Shown: in pieces, positions 33,551-45,862 of the stretch
Layout: the number at the start of each line of letters is the position of its first letter
Numbering within the stretch: the first letter of the stretch is position 1
The notes under the pieces: model-generated
Seen by the model: the letters and a program-made list of their open reading frames with translations, nothing else
The model's database searches: none
Told to the model about the DNA's origin: nothing
NCBI GenBank assembly: GCA_020465985.1
Contig: JAANYP010003720.1
Location: forward strand, 62,001 to 126,000
Direction: 5' to 3'
DNA length: 64,000 nucleotides
Source: Centrapalus pauciflorus
Lineage: Eukaryota; Streptophyta; Magnoliopsida; Asterales; Asteraceae
Position numbers and translations under genes: made by a program

Positions 33551-35456
33551 TCTTATATCTTTAGATATTTTAATTAAAGTTAAATACATGTATGTGTGAT
33601 CACACTTTACATCAATACATATAAATCAACAAAGTTGCATCAAATTAAAGAATGTAAGCATGTGTGAGATCATCGAATAGAACATCAAAACATAGACATG
33701 TAATTGATGATTACAGATGATTTAAGTTGATTAAACGCTCAAAGTTTATAAACACTTAGCTTATATTTTGAACAAAGTCATCATAATATAAAGACATAAT
33801 TAAGCATATGTATATATGAATTAAGTTGTAAAATTCACATGAAGGTTCCTATTTTATAGTGTAAGCAATAAAGTACCATTATCATGTATACATTCAATTA
33901 TAAGAACATTCGATTGAATGCATATAGATATAGGTTGATTATGCATATGCATATCATGACATTACATGCATTCATATGGGTTCAAATTATAAGATTAAGT
34001 CGAAAGAATGACCAAATGGGTCACATATATCCATGAAAGGTATAAAAGCTCATAAATTCAGTACAATCATGCCGAATCTAAGCTTTAAAGTCAAGTGTGA
34101 CCCAATAAAGTATGAGATAACACGAAAAAGTCAATAAAGGTATAAGTCTATACATAAGTTTTTGAAAGTCAGTGAATGCATCAGATATACACAAATTATG
34201 TTGTGTAAAGTCAATAAAAGCTTATGTAACTAAGTTGTCGTACAATTAACAGGTTCAGCTAAATCTGAACCATGTTGTAAAGTCAAAGTCCATAAAGCCA
34301 AGCCAGAAAAGTAAAGTTAAAGCACTTAAAGCCAAGATCAGTTAACAAAGTCAAGCCAAAGTCAGAGAAGCAAGTCAAAGCCAAAGTCAGAGCCAAAGTC
34401 ATTAAAGTCAAAGCTAAAGTCTATAAAGTCAATTTCTAAACCCTGAGATAACTCAGGTGGTGGATTCAATCCGCTTGCGAAAGTTAAAGTCAACAGTCGT
34501 GCAATAAACCAGTAACTGTGAGTTATAGATATAACTGTATACATGCTTGTCTTTCTGTGAGACATATTGTTGTTCTAGCTTTATTTCAAAGTCCATATGC
34601 TCAGCTAGAATGTGACCTGTGCACACCTTGGTACGGTGATGCCCTGTGGATCATAATAGCTTTTAATATATCATCATGCACACTTGTCTTTACAGTTTGA
34701 ATTAGTCTTGGATATATTATTGTTGCTATCTTGATTCATTACTTTGAATGCCAATTGCCTTGATATCAATGCTTTCATATGCTTCCATATAATTCAAGTC
34801 TGAGAAAGTCCATGTCAGTCTGTGATTAAATCTACTCTGATGTTTGCCCATGTTGTCTTACTGGTAGCTAGCCCAGTATGTGGTTGGCCCCCACAAATAA
34901 AAGCGTGTGCGTGGGATTAAACATCATCCAATCTTAAGTCCTATGTCTCACAATGTCTGGCTTATAGCGGCAGTCATGTCAAAATCGCGCTTAAAATCAA
35001 AGTCAGAGATTAAAGTCAAAATTCAAAGTCAAGTCTCCGCTTAAAATTGTCATGGCATGTTAACTGTTAAATCTATAATCTGACTAAGCCCCGCTTTCAG
35101 TTGTTGTTGAATCTTTTTACAGGTTTAATCAAAGGAAAAAGCTGACCCAAGTCTTTAGGATCTGCACGCTGGAATTTGAAGTCATTAGACCACTACTGAA
35201 TCTGCAATTGGTATTCATTGAAGGCAATAATGGTGGTGGTTTGGGTAGATCAGTGCAATGTGTTGTGATTATGTATTAGATTAGTGTCCTGGTGCCCTTT
35301 TGTAGTTTATTTTGAACTTATTGTATGATAATCCTAATTTCTGTAATGACTTAATTTCGCACTTCATTAATCTATCTTAGTTTTGATTGATGTTGTATTG
35401 CTCCTTGGGACCTAGTCATTCAGAACTGCCACGTAAGGGACGGTTTTGACAGCTAT

Positions 35457-36079
35457 CAGTTCAATCAATTAGATCCGATAATGACACGGAGTTCAAGAAC
35501 TCGGTAGTTGAGGGCTTCCTTCGATCCAAAGGTATTCAGCATCAATATTCTGCTGCTAGAACGCCACAACAAAATGGGGTCGTGGAAAGGCGTAACCGTG
35601 CGCTTGTGGAAGCCGCTCGTACAATGCTAACTTACTCAAAGCTACCTCCATTCTTGTGGGCCGAAGCCGTATCAACAGCCTGCTATACACAAAATCGCTC
35701 CATTATCCATAAGCGCTTTTACAAAACTCCTTACCAAGTCTTTATAAATAAAGTGCCATTTATCACGTACTTATGTGTATTTGGTTGCAGGTGCTATGTG
35801 CTGAACGATAAAGACAACCTCGGGAAGTTTAATGAAAAGGCGGATAAAGCGATCTTCATTGGATACCCATCCAACTCGAAGGCCTATCGCGCATTCAATA
35901 CCCAAACCAGAACAGTCAATGAAAGTGTGCATGTTACATTTGATGAGTTGGCTGAACTGGCACCCAAAGTTGATCATACAGGACCTCTCATTACTCAAAT
36001 GCCTGGAGACCCTCTTCTAATAACCTCATTTCTTTTTCTTCTTCTGATTTGGTTAATTTGTTTGATCCTTTTTACGTAG
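35457..36079 (+). pseudogene. Copia-B integrase, C-terminal part
   Basis: Resumes right after solo LTR b with IRSDNDTEF (second catalytic Asp kept; the usual Gly is Asp) and ARTPQQNGVVERRNR, where the catalytic Glu (35585-35587) is present. GYPSNSKAYRAFN and a VNESVHVTFDE segment end the domain. From about 36010 a hydrophobic tail in this frame marks a frame change. Integrase would insert the cDNA into the genome. Confidence 0.88.
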
Positions 36080-37318
36080 AATTTTTCGGTCCTAATGCTA
36101 ATGTGTGTAATGTTGTCAATAATGTAAGTAATCCTTCCAATTCAACTGCACCACAAAGTTTCTCCGCTCCATCTTCATCCACATCATACCCTCATCCATC
36201 AACATCATCCACCGATACATCCGCAGTTGAATCTACTCCCGTAATACCCTCACATATAATGCCGAATATCCTTCCTTCACCTAAACACTAGGAAATCGAA
36301 CCGGAACAAGTGGAACCATCATTTGAAACCATTGAGCATGAATCTTCATCCATCCCCACATTAACCACTGAGATTCCATCTCGAGCACCCTTCCACACGA
36401 GATTAAATGGACCCGAAGTCACCCAACAGATCAAATCATTGGTGATGTTTCAACTGGAGTCCAAACTCGTAGGACGTCTGCTAATGAATGCCTCTTCGCA
36501 TCATTCCTTAGTATGATAGAGCCCACTCGTGTGGATGAAGCCCTAAAAGATCCAGATTGGGTAGTTGCAATGCAAGAGGAACTCAACCAGTTTGAACAGC
36601 TAAGAGTATGGCGGTTAGTTCCCAAACCAAAAGACCGTACAGTGATCGGAACAAAGTGAATTTTTAAGAACAAACGAGATGAGAACGACTTTGTGATAAG
36701 GAATAAAGCGAGACTTGTTGCCAAAGGCTACCGACAACAATAAGGGATAGATTATGACGAGACCTTCGCTCCAGTTGCACGGATCGAAGCGATCAGAATC
36801 TTCTTGGCGTTCGCGGCACACAAGGACTTCAAAGTGTACCAAATGGACGTCAAGACTGCCTTTCTAAACGGTGAACTCAACGAAGAGGTGTACGTGGAAC
36901 AACCACAAGGCTTTGTTGACGCACATAAACCTGACCATGTTTATGTGCTAGATAAAGCCCTCTATGGTTTGAAACAAGCACCTCGCGCATGTTATGATAG
37001 TCTTTCTAATTTCCTTATTTCTGCCGGTTTCTGTAATGGTGTGGTGGACACAACACTGTTAACTAAAAAGGAAGGCCCACATATAATGCTAGTACAAATA
37101 TATGTCAACGACATTATATTTGGATCTACTGACAGTAATTTCTGTAAGGATTTTTCAGCCCTAATGGAGTCCAGGTTCGAGATGAGTATGATGGGTGAAA
37201 TGAACTTTTTCCTCGGATTACAAGTCAAACAACTTGTGGATGGGATTTTTGTGAACCAGTCGAAATATACTCTTGACATTCTCAAGAAGTATAAGTTAGA
37301 TTCTTGCACGAGTTAGAC
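36080..37318 (+). pseudogene. Copia-B linker and reverse transcriptase
   Basis: A Ser/Pro/Thr-rich linker (36080-36500, broken frames) leads to ALKDPDWVVAMQEELNQFE. RT defects: TGA at 36657-36659 where Trp is usual, TAA at 36741-36743 where Gln is usual, and, in the active site YVDD, the first Asp changed to Asn (YVND, codon 37107-37109). YQMDVKTAFLNG and LYGLKQAPRACY are kept. The frame shifts near 37305 into RNase H. Even without the stops this enzyme should be inactive. Confidence 0.9.
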
Positions 37319-38002
37319 ACCGATCCTTCTGGGAAAAGTGTCGATAATACAACCTACAGAGGGATGATAGGATCCTTACTGTATCTGACTGCTAGTAGGC
37401 CGGATATAATGTTTTCAGCATCTCTTTGTGCTCGCTTTCAGACCGACCCTAAAGAATCACACCTAACTGCGGGAAAACACATTTTTCGTTATCTTAAGGG
37501 TACACCCGATCTTGGTCTATGGTATCCAAAGGGAACCGATTTCGATCTTACCGCTTTTTCAAATGCTGATTTTGCAGGTTGTAGAGTTGACAGAAAAAGC
37601 ACGTCGGGAGGAATACAGTTCTTGGGAGACAGACCGGTGAGTTGGTCCTCCAAAAAGCAAAATTGTGTTTCAACATCCACAACTGAGGTTGAGTATGTAG
37701 CAGCTGCAAGCTGTTATTCAGAAGTGCTGTGGATGAGAACACAATTACGCAATTATGGATTCTCACTCACCAATATCCCAATCTTCTGCGACTCTCGGAG
37801 TGTAATTGCCATCTCTTGTAATCCCATGCAGCACTCTCGAACGAAACACATAGATATCAGATATCATTTTATTAAAGATCACGTGTTGTATTTTGTTGGC
37901 ACGGAATATCAACTTGCGGATATATTTACTAATGCTTTAGACGAACCTCGTTTTCAGTATTTAGTGTCTCATATCGGCATGCTGAATCCGCCTTCCAATT
38001 AA
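37304..38002 (+). pseudogene. Copia-B RNase H
   Basis: Contains GSLLYLTASRPDIMF, DRKSTSGGIQFLG, STTEVEYVAAASCYSEVLW (one change from the usual STTEAEY) and KHIDIRYHFIKDH, ending with LVSHIGMLNPP at the stop 38000-38002. It is open throughout but in a different frame from the RT upstream. Confidence 0.88.
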
Positions 38003-38690
38003 ATATCAGATATTGTCTTAAATAATTCTATTTCAATCTATCATGTTTGAAATTCCTTTATTTTAGAAAATATCTGCTATTTAAATTTAAAGATTGTGTC
38101 AAAAAATTGAAACTCAATATTTCCTTATCTGTGTACATTTTTAATAATTAATGATCCTGACAAATTCCTATGTGAATTGTTCATATTTGAGTTGGATGCA
38201 AACATAATCCAGGTTTGTCTGTATCTTTAAGGCTAAAAAAGTTCTCAAACTTAATCTGAAAAAGAAAAGGAAATGATTAGGTATTTATTTGAGGGGGAGT
38301 ATAGTTAGGATATTAATTTTTATAATTCTTTGTTTCTTTTTAGTGCTTGTAGTTAAAATTTCAATTTTAGTTGGTCATATTTTAATTTATTTTTAAGTTT
38401 AATTTAATAGGTCAGAAAATCCCAAAAAGATTTTAATTGTTCAAATTTATCAAAAAGCCAAAAATATTTTAGTTTATGTTATTTTAGTTTAGTTTATTTT
38501 TATCTTAACTTAAATGATCAAAGAAAATATCAAATATATTTTATTTTGTTTTTGCTTATTTTTTAAAAAGAAAAGCACAAAAAGATTAATAAATTGGGCC
38601 ACATTTTTTTTGATTAATTAACAATCTTGTTTTTATTTTTTTAAGCCTAATAATTTTGATGTGTTAATGTGTGTGTTGGAGTAAAAATCC
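38003..38690 (+). other. T-rich noncoding stretch after RNase H
   Basis: Contains the internal polypurine tract and long T/A runs; no coding sequence. May include a relic of an older LTR start, see findings. Confidence 0.5.
38289..38299 (+). other. Internal polypurine tract of Copia-B
   Basis: GAGGGGGAG, about 290 bases after RNase H, at the position where a simple Copia would end. The following bases, TATAGTTAGGATATTAATTT, resemble the start of the element's own LTR, TGTTAGATATTTAATTT. Confidence 0.5.
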
Positions 38691-38747
38691 GGCGGGCCAC
38701 ATCTCTTTTTGGGCGCGGATCTTCCTTTGACCCGACCCGACCCGAGA

Positions 38748-38926
38748 CCCTTTAAAAGAGTGGGTCAACGATCAAAGGATCATTCTTCATCTTCAAGTTA
38801 CCTTTCTCCTTCTCTCTCCTCCCTTCGACGACCTCTCCACCGCCGGCCACCATTAACAGAATTCCAAGCTTTTGGAACATCACTTTATCTCGTTTTTCTT
38901 GCGTTTTTCATCTACGGCACTACCAG
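38748..38926 (+). promoter_or_regulatory. Internal promoter-like box and first leader exon of the accessory transcript
   Basis: CCTTTAAAAG at 38748-38757 in GC-richer surroundings is followed by a strongly pyrimidine-rich, leader-like stretch (CTTCATCTTC, CTCCTTCTCTCTCC) and ends at CTACCAG|GTAAC (donor 38927). Copia-A has a matching CCTTTAAAGG before its accessory ORF. Promoter and exon are inferred from composition and signals. Confidence 0.5.
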
Positions 38927-39993
38927 GTAACAATTCTTTAACTTTATTTTAGCTTTTAACTTACTAGTATGAGTGTTTGATTTTCAAATTTCTATAGTAT
39001 GTATTTTCGATATTTGCTTCATTTAGGACTTTAAATCTGCTTATTTTAGTTTGTTGTTGTTAGATATAATGTTTCTTATATGTTTTTAGACTAGGATCTT
39101 CATTTTCAAGCATTTTTAGCACAATTTTCACTGTTCACATTTTATATTGCATGAACACATTAACTGCTCTCACGCATTTCGGATGTCCGAATTCGGACCA
39201 AGCCCCGAATTCGGATGTCCCACTTAGACTATTTTCAAATGTTTTTCAAAAACATCCGACCAAATTCGAACACTGTGCATCCGAATTCAGACACTGTGCA
39301 TCTGAATTAAGTCCCTCAAATATATTTCAAAATGTTCAAATAAAGTCTAAGTTACAGCACTGTTCATCCGAATTCGGATGGCATCCTAATTTAGTTTACA
39401 TCCGGATTCAGTGTTTCATCCGAATTCACTAATTCACATTTCCTTTGCATGCATTGCATTCCATCCGAACCAGTATCCGAATTCGGACCATCATCACCAC
39501 TTCATCCGAATTCGGCCCAACCCTCATCATCACTTCCACCCAATTCGGTCATCATCCGAATTATGGCTATCTTCATATATCATCCGAATTCGGACCCCCA
39601 TCCATCTTTTTTCATGCATCATCCGGAATTCGCCCGGATCCGAATTTGGAGACACTGTTCATCCGAATTCGGACCATCCGAATTCCAACACTTAGCATAT
39701 TTTTTAATATTTTCCTTTGTTGCATTTTCACTATAAATCACAAAAATCCAAAAAATATGTTCAATCTGGTGCATCATTGATTAGAGTTAGGATTAGTGTT
39801 TCAGTGAAAAATTCTGATCTAACATTGGTCTCTTAACGATTGACTTTGGACTTTATTAGTAGAATTTTATTCTACTATTAAAGACCCGATGCTTTAAACA
39901 GATTAGGCAGTTTCTATTTCACACATATCTAGACTTCACATCAATGTCTTATCATTTCAAGTCTTTTGTTCTAACTTTGATGCACCTTTGCAG
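38927..39993 (+). other. Predicted intron in front of the accessory ORF
   Basis: Donor CAG|GTAACA at 38927, branch-point-like CTAAC at 39971-39975, pyrimidine-containing tract and acceptor TTTGCAG ending at 39993, followed two bases later by ATG at 39995. Length 1067 bases. It encloses the second motif array of Copia-B. Confidence 0.6.
39176..39692 (+). repeat. CCGAATTCGG array in the predicted intron
   Basis: About 20 or more variants of ATCCGAATTCGGACC, same motif as in the leader at 26792-27466, with long stretches of unrelated filler between copies. Confidence 0.85.
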
Positions 39994-39994
39994 G

Positions 39995-40782
39995 ATGATG
40001 GAACCAGTTGTTGTTCTCACCCTACCCTATCCCCCGATTCCAAACAATAACGCCCAACTACCCGAACAATCCATCCTCCCTCAGGCCGAGTTTGTCGAGT
40101 TTATACCCCGTAACTGCCAGCTCGATGTCTCCATTCTCACCAAAGAACCACAAACCCTCGCCTTCATCATCCTCCTTCACCACCCGATATATTACGCCCT
40201 GTCTACCGCAATCGCTGTTCCCCAGATATACTTGCAACAATTTTGGAACCGATTGCACTATGTTCCCGACACCGAACCCCACTTCACAACCACCATTGAC
40301 TGTGTCCCAGTAAAAATCACCATCGCTTCCATACGCCATATACTTCACCTTCCCGCCGAAACTTATTTGCCAAGCCGCCTTCAGTTTGATCCCATTCCCT
40401 CTGTACAAGAAACCCTCGTCGAAATCTAAACCTTGGGTTACGACGGTCCTCTAACCAAGCCTTCAGATTTTAAAACCAAGCATCTCCAGTCTCATTGGAG
40501 GATTCTCTTCGATGTCCTTAACAAATGCTTCACAGCAAAGCATTCAGTCCACGACTCAGCCTCCGCCCAGGTCCTCGCCATGTTCACAGGCTTTGCTTTC
40601 GACCGCCATGTGGATTATGCAGCTTTTCTCTTTGAAGAATTGAAAAGAGTTCACATGGAAAGGGGAACTAAAAGGGGAATAAAATGCATTCCTCTGCAAT
40701 GCTTTCTGCAACTGATAATACAATATGCGATGGATAACGGTGATGACATCCATGAGCGCCCTGAGGCTGATGTCTACCCTAC
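39995..40782 (+). pseudogene. Copia-B accessory ORF, proximal part
   Basis: Starts MMEPVVVLTLPYPP. Contains HHPIYYALSTAIAVPQIYLQQFW, then a TIDCVPVKITIASIRHILHLP block, a TAA at 40427-40429, and in the same region LTKPSDFKTKHLQSHWRILFDVLNKC. It matches the N-terminal pattern (IYxxHI..FW, short beta-rich core, W-x-LxHxxxxC) of the Copia-A accessory ORF at low similarity. Such ORFs are common behind plant Copia RNase H, with no known function. Solo LTR c cuts it at 40782; the frame resumes at 43221. Confidence 0.7.
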
Positions 40783-43215
40783 TGTAACAACCCAACTTTT
40801 GATTATTTATGTAATGACTGTTTTGAGTTAATAATATAATTTTGTTATATTATTTGTATTACAAATATTGATTAAGAATAAAAATATATTAAGTAAATAT
40901 AATTTTAAATTATATTTATGATATGATTGAGTAAAATAAAAGAGATGTAAAATACAAAAGTTTAGTGGGTTAAATAACAAATGAGACCAAAATTATATAT
41001 AAAAGCCTAGAAAAATGATCATTTAAGATCATTTAAACACACTTAATTCTGTCTCTACTCTCTCACTAAAACCTACGGCTATTTCAACAAATCCACAAGA
41101 AATTCATCATAAATAGCAAGTAATTGAAGATTAAAGTCAAGAAGAAGTTACAATTATCATCAAACAATTGGAATCTACAAGATTTGAGGTAAAAATCTCT
41201 TTAATTTCAATATTTATGTATGTTTTGGTACGGTTTTGTGTAAAACCGAAAATAAGAATTCAAAACATGAATTTTTGAGTTGCATGTCTAAGATTCTAAT
41301 GAATTATGATGAATTTAAGTTAAAAGATGCTAAAGGAACAAAGATTTTGGTTTGAATCATCCAGAATGTGAAGAAATCGGAATTTTTGATGAAAACGTGT
41401 TCTTGGCAAAAAGTTTATATTTTGGATGATTTAGATCAAATAATGATGTTATTGATAGGGAAATTAGTATAAAAATACTCAAATAATGTTGTTACAACAA
41501 AATATTACATTGCATGTTAATAAATATGAGAATTGGTTGATTATTGATAAAATCCGTATGAACACAAGTATGAACATCAAGAACAAACTTCTGGAAAATT
41601 ATGAAGATTAGGATCCGAATTCGGTTTCAACCGAATTCGGATGAGTGGATGATTTCAGATGGTGCTCTGATTTCGGATGCTATATTGATCCTAATTCGGA
41701 TGCAATACTTCGGGTCCTTAATGGTCCGAATTCGATTATCATTTCGGTTGTGTCATGATCCGAATCCGGATGTACCACTTCGGATGGGTCCGAATCCGAG
41801 CAATCCGAATCCGGATACGGATGATCCGAATCCGGGTGGATCCGAAATAGAGGGATCCGAAACCCAGCATTTATATAATTGATATTTACTGAATGATTAT
41901 ATACATTGTTAAAAGAATAAATAAAGGACTTTTTGAGAAATATTGAGACAGAGAATAATTTGAGAATAAAGAAATTATCAGAATCAGATAGAATTAAAGA
42001 ATTTATGACCAAAAGATGATGACATTGATAAGATAAGTTATCAGATATCAGACTCAGATAAAATACAAGAATTTGAAGACTAAAATAATGATGATAAAGA
42101 TGATGAAAATGACATGATATTATCATGAATGATTTTGAACAGGTTCATTATATTCTGAACAAAGATTTACAGATTTAAAGACTTAAAAGCGGGTCAGAGA
42201 CTTGAACTGACAGATTACAGATTGACAAAATCCTGAGATAACTCAGGTGGCAGATTCATATATCTGTTTGACCAAGACCCAGACCAGTGAGTTATAGATA
42301 TTCAAATTGAACATGCACAGATCCGGTTGAGATATATTGATGCTGTTACATTTATTGACATTCATTTATCAGCTGGATTGAGACCTGTGCACACCATGGA
42401 TGGGTGTTGCCCAGTGAATCATGATAGCTATTTGCTTATCTTTTCAGATTGTATTTAATATTATCTCAGACTTTGCTTTATGATTCGTTGCTATCATGAC
42501 TCCTAAGACATATGCTTACATCATTAATCAGACTTTTGATAAGATTGTTTCAGCTTGATTAGCCCTTATGGTCTATTGTTCTAGACCCGGCTATTTCACC
42601 AGTTCTTATGAACTTGGTAATGACCTCCGATGTTCCGCCATATTGACTTACTGGTAGCTAGCCCAGTATGTGGCTGATCCCCACGATATAAGCGTGAGTG
42701 TGGCTTGAACATCATCCGATCTAGATACTATATCTCAATCATGAGGGCTGTAGCGGCAGCCAAGACATATCACGCTTAGATTTATGACTCCGCTTGACAC
42801 GCATGTTAATATTGAAAATCTATAAACTCACTAAGCTTTGCTTACAGATGTTGCTTTAAAATTTTACAGGAAAAGCCAAAGGAAAATCACCTGCAGGACC
42901 TAGTACTTAGGTCAGTCAAGATCCAAGTTTTGAAGCTTTCTTAGACCACTACTCAACAACTTTCTGGTACTGATTGGAAGACAGTTAATGTGGTGGTTCT
43001 GGGTAGACTTGTTGTGATGATTGATGTTATGAATAGATTAGATGTTACCCTTTTATAATTTTATTTTGAAATATGTAAACTTAAATCCTAATCTGTAATG
43101 TACATGTAATTTTTAATTCCGCAATTAATTACTCTATCTTAGTTATGGTTGATATCGTATTGCATGATGTGGGACCTAGACTCTGAGGACTGACCCGGAA
43201 GGGGAGGTCTTCACA
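40783..43215 (+). mobile_element. Solo LTR c, family 2
   Basis: 2433 bp, TGTAACAACC to GGTCTTCACA, with CCTAC at 40778-40782 and 43216-43220. Closest in length and ends to copy a; lacks the MITE and the long TA tract. Confidence 0.95.
41609..41867 (+). repeat. CCGAATTCGG/TTCGGATG array in solo LTR c
   Basis: About 17 variants of CCGAATTCGGATG; the last few shift to CCGAATCCGG spellings. Confidence 0.85.
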
Positions 43216-43220
43216 CCTAC

Positions 43221-45790
43221 CGTGGCGATCCAAAAACTTAAGTTGCCAAAATGGGCTCGTTCAGTGCCTATAATGACTATCCCGTTGTCTCTCATGCTAA
43301 AGGCAAGGGAATTGGAAAGGGTTAGGGCCTATATTCGAGCGTTTTATCCGGATGAGGCTCAGTCAGAACCGACTGAGTCTATCTAATCCGAAGGTGAGGC
43401 TACGATGAGTGAGGATGAGGGAGATCAGGTGGAGGTACAACAATCAGTTGGGATAGGTGAGCGGGAGCATGTGTTTGTGAGTGAGGGCGAAGGAGGTGAG
43501 GCGACAGATTCCGAACGAACCATCTCTATCATACGAGGGATAGATATCCATTCTAAGGGTGACCGCAGACCTATCAGCCGGACCACCCACCAAAAGGCCA
43601 TCAGTCCAATGGTCGAAATCACCCCCACCATCCACTTTCTATCCCCTCAAAGGGAAACCACTTCAATCCACGGGGATTTTGCTCATACGCCATCAACCCT
43701 CATTCGGAGAGTGGCGGTGTTGAACGAGGTCACACTGCGCCCCACGTGACCGAACCTCTTTCATTCACCATTCCATCCCCACAAAAACACACCATGCACG
43801 ATGCCTCTGTGTCATCCCTAAGAGCTACCTCCGTGGCTGCTCATCAAACTTCCGGATCTTAGCCTCCCTTAGTGGAGCGAGAAATGACGGAAGGAAGACC
43901 TGAGGTGGCTCCATCAACGCCATCCACTCCAGGCCATCTCCCAATAAACTTGGAGATGTTAACGACAGCTCTTCGTGCTGTCGGTGTTATTACCAGGGCT
44001 GACTTGGACGCCCAAAAGGAGGCAGATGAGGAACGTCACATCGCCCTTCTCTCACTTATAAAGGGTAAGGTTGTCGCTTCTGAGGGTCTGCCTCCACCAG
44101 GATCCCATTCAGTCCAGAATCAGATTGCCGACCTTTCAGACAAGATAGACGCGCTTACTCGCCTAATTCTTCAAGTCCAGGAGCAACTCAACTCAAGAAT
44201 GGACCTCTTGAGTCTGCCGTAATTGAGCTTCAGTGTCGTCCTCAGGTTGAGTCCCAGAAAAGGAAACATGACGATCACGACGACCCTGATCGCCATGAGG
44301 GGGAGAAAAGACCGAAAACTCAGTCTGAGGACCTCATGATGATTGTAAGGGGCAGAGACAAAATTGATAGAGGTTCAGGGGTCAGGGGAAAACATACAAG
44401 AGGCTCAAGAATACCTAATGCTAGAAGACGAGCCAATGTTTGAGGGTCCAGCTCCACTGGATCCAATGACAGCTATGGTTGAGTTCGAGCCCGTTCAAGA
44501 AAAAGTTGAAATCATATTGGTGTCTGACTCAGACTCCGATACTGAGGACAACGAACCTTTAATTATTCCTAAACCGGAGCCCGAATCACCTAAAAAATCA
44601 TCATCTTCCTCCTTTGACTTCCTAAACTCACCACCACCAGCTCCACAGCAAGAAATTCTATCAACCATCCAAGCTCCCCCATCACTCAAAGAATCCCATC
44701 TAGTCCAAAGCCCGAAAAGATCTCCAAGTCCTCCCCCAGTCCAACAAACTGAACAACCAGGTTCTTCAGGAACCAAGAGGGTTGATTGCTTTGATGAAAC
44801 TCCCGAAGGACCCGGTGAATATAGGAGCGAAGATCTATATTGGGTAGGTCATTTTACAAAAGGCGAAGCACAATCTCTACCACCTGAAAAGAAAGAGGAG
44901 CTTAGACATGAATGGCGGGGGACAATCATCAAATTGCTAGAAGCTAAAAAATCTGAAATAGAAGAACCCCCCGTCCATGGCCTCAAAGAATTTCTTCAGA
45001 AGTTTCCTCCTGAACAGTTTCAGAACCCGTTCTTAGAAGAAAGATTTAAGATGGTATTCAGAAAGAAGCCTGGATCATTCAGCAGACGCCTTCTAGTGGA
45101 ACTGACCAACGTAACCAAAGCTGAACAGGCTGAATACTATCAATTTGAGGGAGAGGAGGACAAAAGTCTCAAAATCGAAGATTAAGAAACTCCTGACCAT
45201 GACCATGTGCAGAAGAGCAAAAGTCTACTTTCCTGCCTTCCAGGTAGAAAGAGAAGATGGCACGGTTGAAGAGTTCTACGAGAATGACCTGGACTTCAGA
45301 AGTGTGGACGACGTTGAGTTCTTGCACAACCGCTTAAAAAATCATATCAAACATCGTCTGTCCCACATGACTGCAGTAGGTGCCCTTATTAGAAGTATGA
45401 ACCGCAGCTCTATCATTATGTGCCTCAGAGACTTCCAAATGGCAATAGAGAGCGCGATGGTTAAAGTGGGCCTATGAGCACCTGATCAAGACAGCTTCCT
45501 TCTAGCCCACCATCCTGCATACAGAGTTATCTTCATAGGAGGCTAGGGTGTCATTTTTGTAAATCAAAAGGGCTACAAAAGGGTCATGCGCTTTGAGGAT
45601 CTTCCCTATTACTCCGACGGTACTCTCAGATTGGTTCGAGCCGCGCTTACTCAGAAAGTTCAAGATTTTGACGCTCAACCAGATCCAGAACAAAGATGCT
45701 CACCGAAGGAGATTTAGGACACCCTTAGTGGCATTGAACTCCTGAACGGACGGCTACATATGAGACAAGTGACCAGACGATTTGACGCCA
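43221..45790 (+). pseudogene. Copia-B accessory ORF, distal part
   Basis: Continues the proximal frame after solo LTR c through a basic segment and a TAA (43384-43386), then acidic and Ser/Thr/Pro-rich low-complexity parts in several frames (43405-43749, 43872-44222, 44364-45185, 45145-45477). The end, read near 45480-45720, has HPAYRVIFIGG, GVIFVNQ and FEDLPYY, matching the closing domain of the Copia-A accessory protein. A coiled-coil-like helix with IADLSDKIDALTRLILQVQE is at about 44120-44190. Function unknown. Confidence 0.6.
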
Positions 45791-45850
45791 CCCATTGACT
45801 CCGAGAATCTACAGATCACGCCAGAGTTCTAGGGCCTCCACAATGATCGA

Positions 45851-45862
45851 AAAGGGGGAGAT
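45851..45862 (+). other. Copia-B polypurine tract
   Basis: AAAGGGGGAGAT directly before the 3' LTR. Confidence 0.9.

Larger units (their letters stand above)
32139..35451 (+). mobile_element. Solo LTR b, family 2, carrying a MITE
   Basis: 3313 bp from TGTAACAACC to GTTTTGACA, with GCTAT at 32134-32138 and 35452-35456. It aligns to copies a and c along its length; the MITE accounts for about 370 of the extra bases, and other small expansions (AAGTC-rich stretch near 34260-34430) for much of the rest. It interrupts the integrase of Copia-B. Confidence 0.95.

Noticed and set aside
33330..33600. Open frames rich in Ile-Arg-Thr or Asn-Ser-Asp on both strands
   Set aside because: They are translations of the CCGAATTCGG motif array in solo LTR b; similar shadows arise at 26917-27126, 39411-39780 and 41601-41882.
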